Assembly: GCA_024278275.1 (NCBI GenBank)
Contig: JAJRTN010000024.1
Location: forward strand, 1 to 44,721
Direction: 5' to 3'
DNA: 44,721 nt
Source: Candidatus Hydrogenedentota bacterium
Lineage (GTDB): Bacteria > Hydrogenedentota > Hydrogenedentia > Hydrogenedentales > JAJRTN01
The notes beneath the pieces were generated by a model. That model was not told the origin of the DNA. It ran no database searches and worked only from the letters and a program-made list of their open reading frames with translations. Below, in pieces: positions 1 to 8,460 of this stretch (within the stretch, counting starts at the first letter, position 1; every line of letters begins with the position of its first letter). Made by a program: the position numbers and the translations under genes.

Positions 1-2
1 GC

Positions 3-974
3 GGTATGGCCTGGCCCGTCGAGACGGACCGGGTCCGATACCTGGAACGTGACGCGGGAGGCGCGCGGCGGCCCTGGTTCGATCAATTCGGGGCGCGACG
101 CCTCGCCCGTTCATTGGGCGCCGACGTAATTAACTATCCGGCCAGCGTGGGACCGTTGACGGGCCTGCCCGGGCTTGTCCTGACGGTTCACGACCTGGAT
201 TTCCTGCGGCATCCCGAGTGGTTCGCCGCCAACCGCGCCCGTTATTACCGTTTCGCCGTGGGACGCAGCGCACGCCGTGCCAAGCGAATCATCGCCGACT
301 CGCGGGCCACGGCCAGGGACGTGACGGAACGACTGGGCATCCCGGAATCGCGGATCGACGTGGCCCACCTCGGGGTTGCTCCCGTGTTTCGGCCCCGGCC
401 GGAACAGGTGGAGGCCGTCCGGGCCAGGTACCGACTGCCCGGGCGTTTTCTGCTTTTCATGGGCACCCTCGAACCGCGCAAAAACCTGGCACGCCTCGTG
501 GAGGCGTACAGCCGCGTGGCGGAGGAAATCAAGCCGGACCTGGTGCTCGCGGGGCGCGCGGGCTGGCATGGCGAAGAACTTCGCGCCGCCCTCGATGTCT
601 CGTCCTGCCGGGGGCGCATTCACCTCCCCGGATTCATCGCCGAGGAGGACCAGGCCGCCCTGCTCACGGCCGCCGACGCCTTCCTCTGGCCCAGCCTTTT
701 CGAGGGATTCGGACTGCCGCCGCTCGAAGCCATGGCCTGCGGCACGCCCGTGCTGACCGCCAACACCTCCAGCCTCCCCGAGGTGGTGGGCGAAGCCGCC
801 TTGACGGTGGCCCCGACCGACCTTGAAGCCATGGCCGACGGTATCTGCCGCCTCGCACGCGACGGCGCGTTGCGGGAGCGCCTCGCCAGGGCGGGCACTC
901 TTCACGCGCAGCACTTCACCTGGAAGCGCTGCGCCGGGCATGTCTTGGTGGCATATCGTAAAGCCTGCGAATAA
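3..974 (+). CDS. Glycosyltransferase family 4 (GT-B fold), 5' end cut by window
   Basis: Transfers a sugar from an activated donor, probably during surface polysaccharide or glycolipid assembly at the inner face of the membrane; the acceptor cannot be read from the sequence. Numbering from the first ATG (position 6), the C-terminal GT-B lobe is clear: FLLFMGTLEPRKNL at 148-161, then PSLFEGFGLPPLEAMACG at 229-246 carrying the E-x7-E pair (E233, E241) of GT4 retaining enzymes, then SLPEVVGEAAL, a nucleotide-sugar contact region. From that ATG the protein is 322 aa, shorter than the usual 360-400 aa, and the frame is open to the window edge, so the N-terminus probably lies outside. The next gene is more than 200 bp away and looks independent. 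Confidence 0.88.
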   Translation, partial: GMAWPVETDRVRYLERDAGGARRPWFDQFGARRLARSLGADVINYPASVGPLTGLPGLVLTVHDLDFLRHPEWFAANRARYYRFAVGRSARRAKRIIADSRATARDVTERLGIPESRIDVAHLGVAPVFRPRPEQVEAVRARYRLPGRFLLFMGTLEPRKNLARLVEAYSRVAEEIKPDLVLAGRAGWHGEELRAALDVSSCRGRIHLPGFIAEEDQAALLTAADAFLWPSLFEGFGLPPLEAMACGTPVLTANTSSLPEVVGEAALTVAPTDLEAMADGICRLARDGALRERLARAGTLHAQHFTWKRCAGHVLVAYRKACE

Positions 975-1067
975 CGCGGGCGGGAATGCCCGCACGACAA
1001 TCCACGTGGGGTTTCTTTTGGCGCACCGGGAGTCTGCCGGTGATCGGATGCAACCCGGGAAATAATC

Positions 1068-1097
1068 TTGAACGTCCTTCCCGCCCGCTGATACCAT
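1068..1097 (+). promoter_or_regulatory. Candidate promoter for the ferredoxin gene
   Basis: TTGAAC, an 18-nt spacer and TACCAT lie about 90 bp upstream of the ferredoxin start. The spacing matches other candidate promoters in this window. This is a pattern match only, and the -10 box is weak. Confidence 0.25.
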
Positions 1098-1188
1098 TTG
1101 CCAGCTTCAGGCAGGAGAATGGACTTGCGCCGCCTGCACGGCGCGCATATTCCGCGGCCATCCAGGTGGCGCTACAGGAGATTTCGTC

Positions 1189-1533
1189 ATGGCGTTTATT
1201 GTTTGTGAGCCTTGCATCAAGTGTAAGTACACCGATTGCGTGGATGTGTGCCCCGTGGCGTGCTTCCACGAGGGCGAGAACATGTTGGTCATCGACCCGG
1301 ACGAATGCATTGATTGTGGCGTCTGCGTGGATGAGTGTCCGGTAACGGCCATTTTCTCGGAGGACGAGGTGCCGGAGAAGTGGGAGGAATACATCGACCT
1401 GAACGTGCAGTACGCCGCCGAGTGGCCCCTGATTGAGGAAGGACACGAGCCCTTGGATACGGCGGATGCGTTCAGGGAAGTGGAAGACAAGCGTGCGCTG
1501 CTGTCGCCCGAACCCGGCGAAGGCACCGAGTAA
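1189..1533 (+). CDS. fdxA: 7Fe-8S-type ferredoxin (FdxA/Azotobacter FdI type)
   Basis: Small cytoplasmic electron carrier. The 114-aa protein lines up along its whole length with Azotobacter ferredoxin I (106 aa). C9, C17 and C50 match the ligands of the [3Fe-4S] cluster; C21, C40, C43 and C46 match those of the [4Fe-4S] cluster; C12 and C25 are the extra cysteines typical of the family, and C6 is an additional one here. The block IFSEDEVPE at 55-63 and the acidic C-terminal helix region are also family hallmarks. AGGAG lies 8 nt before the ATG, fixing the start. It is monocistronic, followed by a strong hairpin. No partner reductase is adjacent, so its redox partner is unknown. Confidence 0.93.
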   Translation: MAFIVCEPCIKCKYTDCVDVCPVACFHEGENMLVIDPDECIDCGVCVDECPVTAIFSEDEVPEKWEEYIDLNVQYAAEWPLIEEGHEPLDTADAFREVEDKRALLSPEPGEGTE

Positions 1534-1558
1534 CCCCCGTCCCCATGGAATTACAGAA

Positions 1559-1596
1559 CGCGGGGGAGGCACGGCCTTGACCGTGCCTCCCCCGCG
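1559..1596 (+). terminator. 16-bp perfect hairpin after ferredoxin gene
   Basis: CGCGGGGGAGGCACGG, a 6-nt loop (CCTTGA), then its exact complement. It starts 25 bp after the ferredoxin stop. Only a short pyrimidine-rich run (CTTCCTTGTC) follows rather than a clean T tract, so it may be a weak or factor-assisted terminator. Confidence 0.6.
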
Positions 1597-1602
1597 CTTC
1601 CT

Positions 1603-1801
1603 TGTCATCCCGAACGTTGGCGACGTGGGCTTCGGGCGGTATCGCGGGAGAGGAAAGGGCACGGACCGTCATGCTTCGATAGGGGTCCGTGAGGGATCTC
1701 CATCGAGATTTCTCATCAACGAACGGCCATGCCCAAGCTTTCCATCGTGCCGCCGACCGGCCCGGGTACGGGCACGCGTCCCGCCAACGTTCGAAATGAC
1801 A
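1603..1801. repeat. Intergenic element with 20-bp imperfect terminal inverted repeats
   Basis: The left arm TGTCATCCCGAACGTTGGCG (1603-1622) and the right arm CGCCAACGTTCGAAATGACA (1782-1801) are complementary at 18 of 20 positions. The interior contains GAGGGATCTCCATCGAGATTTCTC. A partial relative of the end (TTTGTCATCCCGAAC) occurs at 5907-5921. The element looks non-coding and MITE/REP-like. The stretch 1802-2060 holds no gene I can support. Confidence 0.55.
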
Positions 1802-1934
1802 GGGGGGACTGGGGTGATATGGCCAGATCATGCGAAGGTTCGACCGGGGACGGTCGGAACCAGGATCAAAGGCATTGCTCCCGTGTTCGCCTGCCGCACC
1901 CTGTCGTGGGCAACGCGCCACGGGATGATTCTCT

Positions 1935-1962
1935 TTCGTGTGGTTCGTGTATTTCGTGGTTG
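1935..1962. repeat. Degenerate 'cgtgtg-ttcgtgtatttcgtggtt' repeat arm
   Basis: A lone arm of the repeat type built from GTGT/TTCGTGG units, followed by TGAAAAAA. Related paired arms occur at 12215-12266 and 16888-16956. No partner arm was recognised nearby. Confidence 0.35.
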
Positions 1963-2060
1963 AAAAAATCGAGCCCCCCCCACGGTCTTACCAGAACCGT
2001 TATTGCGAGGACCGTCGGGGAAGCGTGCGGTATGCATTCCCATGGGGCACGCGGCCGATC

Positions 2061-3893
2061 CTAAAAAGCCTTCTCGATATACACGGCTTCCCCGTCCTTG
2101 AAGTGGCCACGGGCCATGGCGCCGGGACTGAGCCGCAGGGTGTCGTCCGCCGAGGGCGGCCCCACCTTGCCGTGTACGCTGCGCAGACCGCCGAACCACC
2201 ACCGCCGGTCACACACGTAAACCAAATCCCCCGTTTCCGCAGCCATATCGGGCAGCCATGCCGCGGGGATGCCGATCAGGTCGTCGTTCTCGATGGCGGG
2301 GTCCGTCATCACATGGCCGTACATGATCCGCCCGGGGCGACGGTTCACCTCGCCGCCCTTGAACTTCCGCATGGCGTCGAGCTGGGTGCCGCTCACGAGG
2401 CCCGCGATGGCGGTCAGGGGGAGAGGCCGCGTGAAGAAGGTGACCACGACCCCCAGCACACCGCTTACCACGAGGCCGTAGAGGGCACGGGTGAATTTGT
2501 AGCTGTCGGGCCCCATGCCAAAGGAGAAGGGGGGCAGCAGCCAGGCGTCGAAGGGCGGAAAAAGGGAGACGGCAACGAGGATTCCGCCGCCCACGAGGGT
2601 GGCCATGGCGGCCGCCGGCGTGTAGCGGGGCCATAATACGCCGAGAAGAATCGCCATGACGATGGGCGGGGTCACGGCGGCGGTAAACATGCCGTGGGCG
2701 GAGTAAATGCTCTGGTTGCTGAAAAGCGGCACAAGGGCCAGCCCAAAGGCCGCGGTGGACAGGCTGGTGATGCGGGCCACGCGCAGGTAGTGGCGATCCG
2801 GGGCGTTTTCGCGGACGTAAGGCCGATAGATGTCGTTGACAAACACGGCGCTTACCGCGTTGATGAGGGTGTCGGCGGTGCTCATGAGGGCGGCCATGAG
2901 CGCGGCCAGGACGAAGCCGAATATGCCGGGACGACAAAGGAAGGCGGCGGCCTGCACGAAAGCGTGCTTGGCCTCCACGTCGAGCTCGCCGTTCTCCATG
3001 AGCGCCCGGGCAATCCACCCCCCACCGCTGACCGTGATCGCCGCGAGGGGAGCGAGCACGAGGAGCCACACCACGGACATACGGCGCGCGTCATGTACGC
3101 TGCGGAGGGCGAGAAAGCGCATCACCATGCCCTGGTTCATCAGCACGAAGGCCCCCGTGTTGGCCAGTCCGTCCTGCGCGTAGATGCCGATGAAACTGAA
3201 CTTGTCGGGCGCGTTGAAGGCCGAGAAAAGGTAGCGGTGTCCCTCGGGGAGCAAGGCCCAGAAACGGGCAAATCCGCCAAGATGCGCCACGCCGATGAGG
3301 AACACGGCCAGTCCCACGATCAGCAGGGTAATACCCTGCACGAGGTCGGTCATGATGACCGAGGTCTGTCCGCCGGCGAAAACATAGAGGGTGACGGTGA
3401 GACACGCGACGGAAGCCCCGAAGAAGACGGGCCAACCGAGGATGCTCTGGAGGGCCGTGCCGAGGGTAAGCAAGTTGATGCCCACGTAGCCCACGAGGTA
3501 GAGCAGGATGAAGACCATGGCGGCCATGCGGGCGGGACGTCCAAAACGGCGTTCAAAGTACTCGGGGATGGACTTGATGCGCTGGTAATAGATGATGGGC
3601 AGCCAGACCAGGAGCAGGATGGGCACCCAGAACCAGTCGTTGAGGTAGGACTGGGTGCTGCTGATACCGTAACTGAAACCGGCGGCGCTGTATTTCACGA
3701 AGCTGTAGCTGCCGACCGTCGTGGCAATGGCCGAGAAAGCGATGACCCACCAGGCGAAGCGCTGCCCGCCAAAGAAAAAATCCTTGGTGGTGGAGGAATA
3801 GCGGCCGAAGTAAAGGCCAAAGCCCACCACAACCACGAAATAGGTGATCATCACCGCGATATCGAGGGGGGTGCTCAGATTTCCGACCGTCAT
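2061..3893 (-). CDS. Sodium:solute symporter (SSS family) with C-terminal soluble extension
   Basis: Inner-membrane Na+-coupled uptake protein of the SSS (SLC5-like) family; the substrate cannot be told. The start is set at the ATG at 3893 (610 aa, MTVGNLSTPLDIA) because it overlaps the stop of the upstream small gene in an ATGA and follows GGGGA. The first helix is followed by FGLYFGRYSSTTKDFFFGGQ, the classic SSS N-terminal loop, and about 13 further hydrophobic segments follow, including GGQTSVIMTDLVQG and a region reading MSTADTLINAVSAVF, both typical of the family. After the last helix (TAIAGLVSGTQLD) there is a soluble tail of roughly 110 residues containing MYGHVMTDPAIENDDLIGIP and ending GEAVYIEKAF, which I do not recognise. 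It is probably translated together with the small membrane protein before it. Confidence 0.9.
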   Translation of the reverse strand: MTVGNLSTPLDIAVMITYFVVVVGFGLYFGRYSSTTKDFFFGGQRFAWWVIAFSAIATTVGSYSFVKYSAAGFSYGISSTQSYLNDWFWVPILLLVWLPIIYYQRIKSIPEYFERRFGRPARMAAMVFILLYLVGYVGINLLTLGTALQSILGWPVFFGASVACLTVTLYVFAGGQTSVIMTDLVQGITLLIVGLAVFLIGVAHLGGFARFWALLPEGHRYLFSAFNAPDKFSFIGIYAQDGLANTGAFVLMNQGMVMRFLALRSVHDARRMSVVWLLVLAPLAAITVSGGGWIARALMENGELDVEAKHAFVQAAAFLCRPGIFGFVLAALMAALMSTADTLINAVSAVFVNDIYRPYVRENAPDRHYLRVARITSLSTAAFGLALVPLFSNQSIYSAHGMFTAAVTPPIVMAILLGVLWPRYTPAAAMATLVGGGILVAVSLFPPFDAWLLPPFSFGMGPDSYKFTRALYGLVVSGVLGVVVTFFTRPLPLTAIAGLVSGTQLDAMRKFKGGEVNRRPGRIMYGHVMTDPAIENDDLIGIPAAWLPDMAAETGDLVYVCDRRWWFGGLRSVHGKVGPPSADDTLRLSPGAMARGHFKDGEAVYIEKAF

Positions 3894-4114
3894 GGCGTAT
3901 TCCCCGCGGGCAGTTGAGGAAGCCAGAAAGTGAATAGGCACGAAAGAATCAACAGCCCGATGAAACCGACCGCCACGATACCGAGCAGACGGCGGTCGGC
4001 CTTAAGTTTCAGGTCAAAGTAACCGCCCCGCGCCCCCGCCGCCAAACCAATGGCACATAAGACGCTTCCAACGCCAAACTGACAAACTATCGGCCACGCA
4101 CGCGCCCATTCCAC
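3890..4114 (-). CDS. Small two-helix membrane protein coupled to the symporter
   Basis: Protein of 74 aa with two hydrophobic stretches (about residues 10-28 and 45-66) separated by a charged loop DLKLKADRR. GGGAGG lies 9 nt before the ATG. Its stop overlaps the symporter start (ATGA), so the two are very likely co-translated. Some SSS transporters work with a small membrane subunit (DUF4212 type), but this protein lacks the DUF4212 pattern I know. A role as a small subunit or assembly factor is inferred from coupling alone. Confidence 0.7.
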   Translation of the reverse strand: MEWARAWPIVCQFGVGSVLCAIGLAAGARGGYFDLKLKADRRLLGIVAVGFIGLLILSCLFTFWLPQLPAGNTP

Positions 4115-4236
4115 GAGTCACATCCTCCCTTTTTCACCGTGTCGGCGCCTATCATACGGGCGGCGGACGGCAGGCGCAAACCGGCAGACCACCCAGTCTC
4201 GAAGAGCCCCGTGGGCCGTGACGGCGTCGCCTCGAA

Positions 4237-4266
4237 TTGCCGCTGGCGGGTTGCCTGTGATAGGAT
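4237..4266 (+). promoter_or_regulatory. Candidate promoter for the response regulator gene
   Basis: TTGCCG, an 18-nt spacer and TAGGAT, ending 28 bp before the chosen ATG at 4295. It supports the internal start, since the longer frame from 4139 would begin upstream of the promoter. Confidence 0.45.
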
Positions 4267-4294
4267 CCGGCTTTACAGGAGCAAGGCTATATCC

Positions 4295-5830
4295 ATGAGC
4301 AGTGAAAACCGCATTCTCGTCGTGGATGATGAGGTGGTAATCCGTGAACTCATGGTGGATATTCTTTCGGACGAGGGATATATCGTCGAATCGGCGGCCA
4401 ATGGAAAGGCGGCGCTGGAGCGGCTTTCCTCCGGTGACGCCTTCGTGGTGCTTTTCACCGATATCATGATGCCCGAGATGGATGGCATCGAGCTCATCCA
4501 TGAGGCCAGAAAAATCGCGCCATCCCTGGTGCCCATCGTGATGACCGGCTATGCCACCCTGGAGACCGCCCGCGCGGCGGTCAAGGAGGGCGCCTACGAC
4601 TACGTGCTCAAGCCGTTTAATCTCAGCGAGATTAAGATGGCGGTGACCAACGCCCTAGAACGAAGCCGCCTGCAGAATGAGAATGCACGGCTCCTCGAAA
4701 TCACGGATCTCTTTCACATCAGTGAAAGCATCGCGGCCATTCGTGACGAGCAGAAGCTGTTGCAATACGTACTTGGCGCCGCGCTGGACCGGGTGAACGC
4801 GGACCGCGGCTCGCTCATGCTGGTTTCGGAAAACGGCCGGCAACTTGAGGTGGCCCATAGCATCGGCCTGCCCGAGGGGATGGACAAGGCGGTGGTGGAG
4901 ATGGGCGACAGTGTTTCCGGCTGGGTCGCCGAACAGGTGCAACCCCTGCTGGTGCCCGATATTCGGGATAACGACCAGGTACGCCGCTTCAGCCGGCAAC
5001 TCCCGGGGCATTCCTTCATTTCCGTGCCCCTGGAACGGAAGGGGGCCAACGGCAACACCAAGCTGGGCACCGAGGCACAGCAACCCCACGTCCTGGCCGT
5101 GCTGAATGTTACGGGAAAACGTAATGGCGCGTCTTTCACGGAGGGCGACCTTAAAGCGCTGAGCATTCTCGCCAATCACGCGGCGGCCGCATTGGAAAAC
5201 GTGCGCCTGGTGAAAGATCTTGAGGAAGCCCAGCGAGAGATCGTTTTTACCCTCGGCGCCATTGTCGAAACGCGCTCCATGGAGACGGGGCATCACGTGA
5301 AGCGCGTGGCGGAGTACTGCAAGTACCTGGCCCTTCAACACGGGTTGAGCGAGGCCGAAGGAGAAATCCTGCGGCTGGCCGCGCCACTGCACGACGTGGG
5401 CAAGGTGGGCGTTCCCGACGCCATCCTGAACAAACCGGGAAAGCTGACCCCGGAAGAGTATGACATCATCAAGACCCACGCCGAAGTGGGCTATGACATG
5501 CTGAAAGTCAGCCGGGGCCGCATTCTGCGCACGGCGGCCGTGGTCGCCCGGGAGCACCATGAAAAGTATAACGGCACGGGATACCCGAGGGGTCTCAAGG
5601 GAACGGACATCCACATCTACGGCCGCATCACCGGCATTGCGGATGTGTTCGACGCCCTGGGCGCGGAGCGCAGTTACAAGAAGGCCTGGGAATTGGACCG
5701 CATTGTTGATTTCTTTCGCGAACAGCGGGGAGAACACTTCGATCCCGAACTGGTGGACATCTTTCTCGCCGACGTGGAGGCCATAGTCGCCATTCGCGAT
5801 GCCTTTCCCGAGAGCGGTTCTTCCGCCTGA
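4295..5830 (+). CDS. Response regulator REC-GAF-HD-GYP, c-di-GMP phosphodiesterase
   Basis: Cytoplasmic two-component output protein predicted to hydrolyse cyclic-di-GMP when phosphorylated. Start chosen at MSSENRILVVDDE (511 aa): the receiver domain begins there and a candidate promoter sits just upstream. REC is about 5-122 with D11/D12, phospho-acceptor D56, T84 and K107 all present. A GAF-like sensor domain covers about 135-302. The HD-GYP domain covers about 312-500: H333/H334, the H366-D367 dyad in HDVGK, H421-H422 and the GTGYP signature (427-431) are intact, so it should be active. No histidine kinase is adjacent, so it is probably controlled by an unlinked one. The divergent symporter pair begins about 180 bp away. 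Confidence 0.93.
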   Translation: MSSENRILVVDDEVVIRELMVDILSDEGYIVESAANGKAALERLSSGDAFVVLFTDIMMPEMDGIELIHEARKIAPSLVPIVMTGYATLETARAAVKEGAYDYVLKPFNLSEIKMAVTNALERSRLQNENARLLEITDLFHISESIAAIRDEQKLLQYVLGAALDRVNADRGSLMLVSENGRQLEVAHSIGLPEGMDKAVVEMGDSVSGWVAEQVQPLLVPDIRDNDQVRRFSRQLPGHSFISVPLERKGANGNTKLGTEAQQPHVLAVLNVTGKRNGASFTEGDLKALSILANHAAAALENVRLVKDLEEAQREIVFTLGAIVETRSMETGHHVKRVAEYCKYLALQHGLSEAEGEILRLAAPLHDVGKVGVPDAILNKPGKLTPEEYDIIKTHAEVGYDMLKVSRGRILRTAAVVAREHHEKYNGTGYPRGLKGTDIHIYGRITGIADVFDALGAERSYKKAWELDRIVDFFREQRGEHFDPELVDIFLADVEAIVAIRDAFPESGSSA

Positions 5831-5950
5831 CACGGCGCGACGCGGTCCGCACGGGACAAGTCGCCCCGCAGGAATACGCCGCTATCGCCTGTCCGCCCTT
5901 CTTTACTTTGTCATCCCGAACACGCGCGCTGATCGCCCTGGTTCTCCCGG

Positions 5951-8074
5951 TCAACGGTGGCGTTGGCCGCGCAGCAGGGGCTCGTTTCGCCAGGCCGCCT
6001 CGGGGCCGAAACGCTTGATCACCGCCCCTTGCCCGGCGGGCCGTCCGCCGTAGAGACCGGCGACCAGCGAGGCAGAGCCAACACCGGCGAAGATAAGCAT
6101 GATGACGGCCCAGCGCAGGGCGTGCATGATCGGACCCCGGTAATTGGCACGACCCATGACGGGCACCTCCCGTCCCTCATGGGGAAGGAGGAGCACCAGT
6201 ACCGTTGCCAGAACCGCGTGCATGGCGATGACCCACTCCGTGATAAGCCGGTTTTCGGCGAAGTGAGGGAGCTGGCGTTCAAAGTTTCCCACCACCATCA
6301 CCCAAAGCAGCACAAGGAACAGCATCTGCCCACGCCCAAGGGGCTTTTCCGGCACCAACGCCACGGGCCGGACGAGATGACGTCCCATCACCAGGAGGAC
6401 GGCGATGGCCAGGGTGAAGAAGGCCAGGTTAAACCAGGTAAGCGTGCTGAAGGTGACGGACTTGAAGAGGGGCGCGCACAGGGATTCGGCCACCGCGCCT
6501 TCCTGGATCCACCGGGACACATTCTTGACCAGGTTCAGGTAGGGCACGGCAAGCAGGGTGAAAGCGGCGGCCAACGCCGTGAGGCCCCGTCCCCGCCGTG
6601 GATTATCCATGAGCCGTCCCTTGGAAGCGGCCAGAATACCCATGGTCACGGCCAGGCCGATGCCGTTGATGAAACCATAACTTTGCTCCATGACACTGTG
6701 CCAGTTCGCGCTCTGCCAATGGGCCCACGTGCCTGGGGCCACGCCGCGGGCGGGGTTCCCGGGCCAAATCATGATCAGCTTGAGCAGCACCGCGCCCGCG
6801 AAGCCCAGGCCGCCGAAGGTGCCGCACACCAGGGACGTCCAGATGACCGGGGCCAGTTGATTGCGATGCAACCACAGAAGGGCGCCTAGGAAGACGCCCA
6901 AAACACCCGCCCAGTTATCGCCGCGGGGCGGTGTCATGCGGAATCCCGCGCCCCCGAAACTAAGCAGCACGGGAAAAAGGAGAAAGCCCGCGAACCATCC
7001 CAAGGCCATGTGAAGAAACAGGGAAGCGCCATTGGCGAACCTGCCGTGGCGGTGGAAGTAGATGGCGATACCGACGGCCATGCCCAGTATCCAGCCCAGG
7101 TGCGTGGGGTATCGCAGAACGATATCGGGCCAGTTCGCCACAAGCAGATCTTCCACCGGAACGTGTTGGTCGGCGGCCATCCGGCGCGCCACTTCGCCGA
7201 GGCCCTGGTAGTGAACCAACCATCGGCGGAGGAAGGCCCCGCCCCCCAGGGCGATAAAGATACGCTGCAGGAAGTGACCGGCGTAGAAGCCCGCATAGGC
7301 ATACAGCACCAGCGCCGGATGGGTGATAAACAATCCCACGAGCAGTCCGCAGAGCACCAGCACCGTAATGGCCAGCGAATAGGAGGTCAGGATCGCCAGG
7401 AGGTAGCAGCCCGCGGCAAGAATGGCCAGCATGGCGATGGCGAGGCTGAGGGGGATGCGGACACGCATGCGGTTTACCAGGTCGTAAACACAGATCGCGG
7501 CCAACGCCACGAGGGCCTGCAACCAATCGCTGTCAAACCAGTACAGGGGGTTCTCATGCCGTGACCAGGTTCCATCGCCCACCGCGGCCCAGGCGTCGAG
7601 CCGGGGTTCGATGAGCAGGGCGAAGCCGGCCCAGGCGATAAGAACGAAAAAGAGCGGGCCGAGGATACGCAGGAGCCGATCCTGGTCCAAGACGGCGGGC
7701 AGTGCGGTGCCCGCGCCCCCCATGCCCGCCCACAGGAAACCAATGACATAGAGACAGAAAAAACCGTAGACCTGGCTGGGGAAATGACCGGACTGGGTGT
7801 AGGCGATGACGTGGCCGTAGGACATGGACCCGCCGAATCCCCAGGCCAAGGCGCCGAACAGGGCGAAAAAGGCCACACGTCGCCGCCAGTCTTCGCGGCC
7901 CGCCATGAGCGCCACGGTGATGCCGGCCAGGGCTCCCGGCACCATGGCACCGTATTCATGGCCGAAGTTACCCCGGATCCCCCAGCCGATGGACAAAGCC
8001 AGCCCGGTCAGAAGAAGCGCCCCGGGACCCAGGCCGCGCAAACCGTGAAACGTGCCGTCTTCGGTGCTGGTCAT
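5951..8074 (-). CDS. Large polytopic membrane protein, family not recognised
   Basis: Protein of 707 aa with well over a dozen hydrophobic segments and short loops, so an integral inner-membrane protein. The N-terminus is GLGPGALLLTGLALSIGWGIRGNFGHEYG; conserved-looking glycine-rich motifs include GWGIRGNFGHEYGAMVPG (around 30-47) and GFGGSMSYGH (around 79-88), with further charged residues inside predicted helices. I know of no transporter or enzyme family with these motifs. Such proteins appear as conserved hypotheticals near carbohydrate genes in related phyla, but that is recollection and not shown here. It stands alone: no tightly spaced neighbour. The ATG at 8074 has no strong Shine-Dalgarno sequence, so the start is moderately certain. 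Confidence 0.72.
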   Translation of the reverse strand: MTSTEDGTFHGLRGLGPGALLLTGLALSIGWGIRGNFGHEYGAMVPGALAGITVALMAGREDWRRRVAFFALFGALAWGFGGSMSYGHVIAYTQSGHFPSQVYGFFCLYVIGFLWAGMGGAGTALPAVLDQDRLLRILGPLFFVLIAWAGFALLIEPRLDAWAAVGDGTWSRHENPLYWFDSDWLQALVALAAICVYDLVNRMRVRIPLSLAIAMLAILAAGCYLLAILTSYSLAITVLVLCGLLVGLFITHPALVLYAYAGFYAGHFLQRIFIALGGGAFLRRWLVHYQGLGEVARRMAADQHVPVEDLLVANWPDIVLRYPTHLGWILGMAVGIAIYFHRHGRFANGASLFLHMALGWFAGFLLFPVLLSFGGAGFRMTPPRGDNWAGVLGVFLGALLWLHRNQLAPVIWTSLVCGTFGGLGFAGAVLLKLIMIWPGNPARGVAPGTWAHWQSANWHSVMEQSYGFINGIGLAVTMGILAASKGRLMDNPRRGRGLTALAAAFTLLAVPYLNLVKNVSRWIQEGAVAESLCAPLFKSVTFSTLTWFNLAFFTLAIAVLLVMGRHLVRPVALVPEKPLGRGQMLFLVLLWVMVVGNFERQLPHFAENRLITEWVIAMHAVLATVLVLLLPHEGREVPVMGRANYRGPIMHALRWAVIMLIFAGVGSASLVAGLYGGRPAGQGAVIKRFGPEAAWRNEPLLRGQRHR

Positions 8075-8212
8075 GCTCTTTTCCCATCGCGTGGAACCAT
8101 ACCCGTGCCGCTTGCGCGGGCGGCGTATAGCCTACACGATGGCCCTCGGGGAGAAGCAAGCCGCAGCACCACGGGCGTACCATTTGCAAAAGGGTGGCTT
8201 TCAATAATACCG

Positions 8213-8290
8213 TTACATACCAGGTGCTGGGACCGAACGCGGTCCTGCGGATGGTTCGTAAACAAATCCTTCATTTCGCAAATGCCTTCA
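8213..8290. repeat. Dispersed intergenic repeat, copy 1
   Basis: About 75 bp beginning ACATACCAGG, with the palindrome GGACCGAACGCGGTCC and ending ATTTCGCAAATGCC. A clearly homologous copy lies at 41746-41815 (GGACCGAAGGCGGTCC ... ATTTCGCAAAAGCC). It occupies the middle of the 386-bp gap 8075-8460, in which I see no gene. Confidence 0.6.
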
Positions 8291-8350
8291 CGGGGGTTGG
8301 TTGAAAAAATACTGATAGAGTACGGGGAGCTGGCGGGAACAGGGCTTATC

Positions 8351-8359
8351 TGCTATGAT
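8351..8359 (+). promoter_or_regulatory. Candidate extended -10 box for the oxidoreductase gene
   Basis: TGCTATGAT, an extended -10 (TGn-TATGAT) about 100 bp before the start at 8461. The matching -35 region (CTGGCG) is weak. Confidence 0.35.
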
Positions 8360-8460
8360 CCCGCGCAAGGATTTCCGACCTTCACGCCGCGCCGCCCCTC
8401 TCCATTTTTATTCGAAAAACACCGCGAAGATTCAGTTATTACAACCACGGAGAAAGTGAC

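Noticed and set aside
2694-3917. Long plus-strand frame opposite the symporter gene
   Set aside because: It is antisense to a clear SSS transporter; its composition (runs of G, E, D, H) is that of a mirror frame in high-GC DNA and it has no recognisable domain.
4139-4294. N-terminal extension of the response regulator
   Set aside because: The receiver domain begins at the ATG at 4295 and a candidate promoter lies within the extension; the added residues have no domain features.
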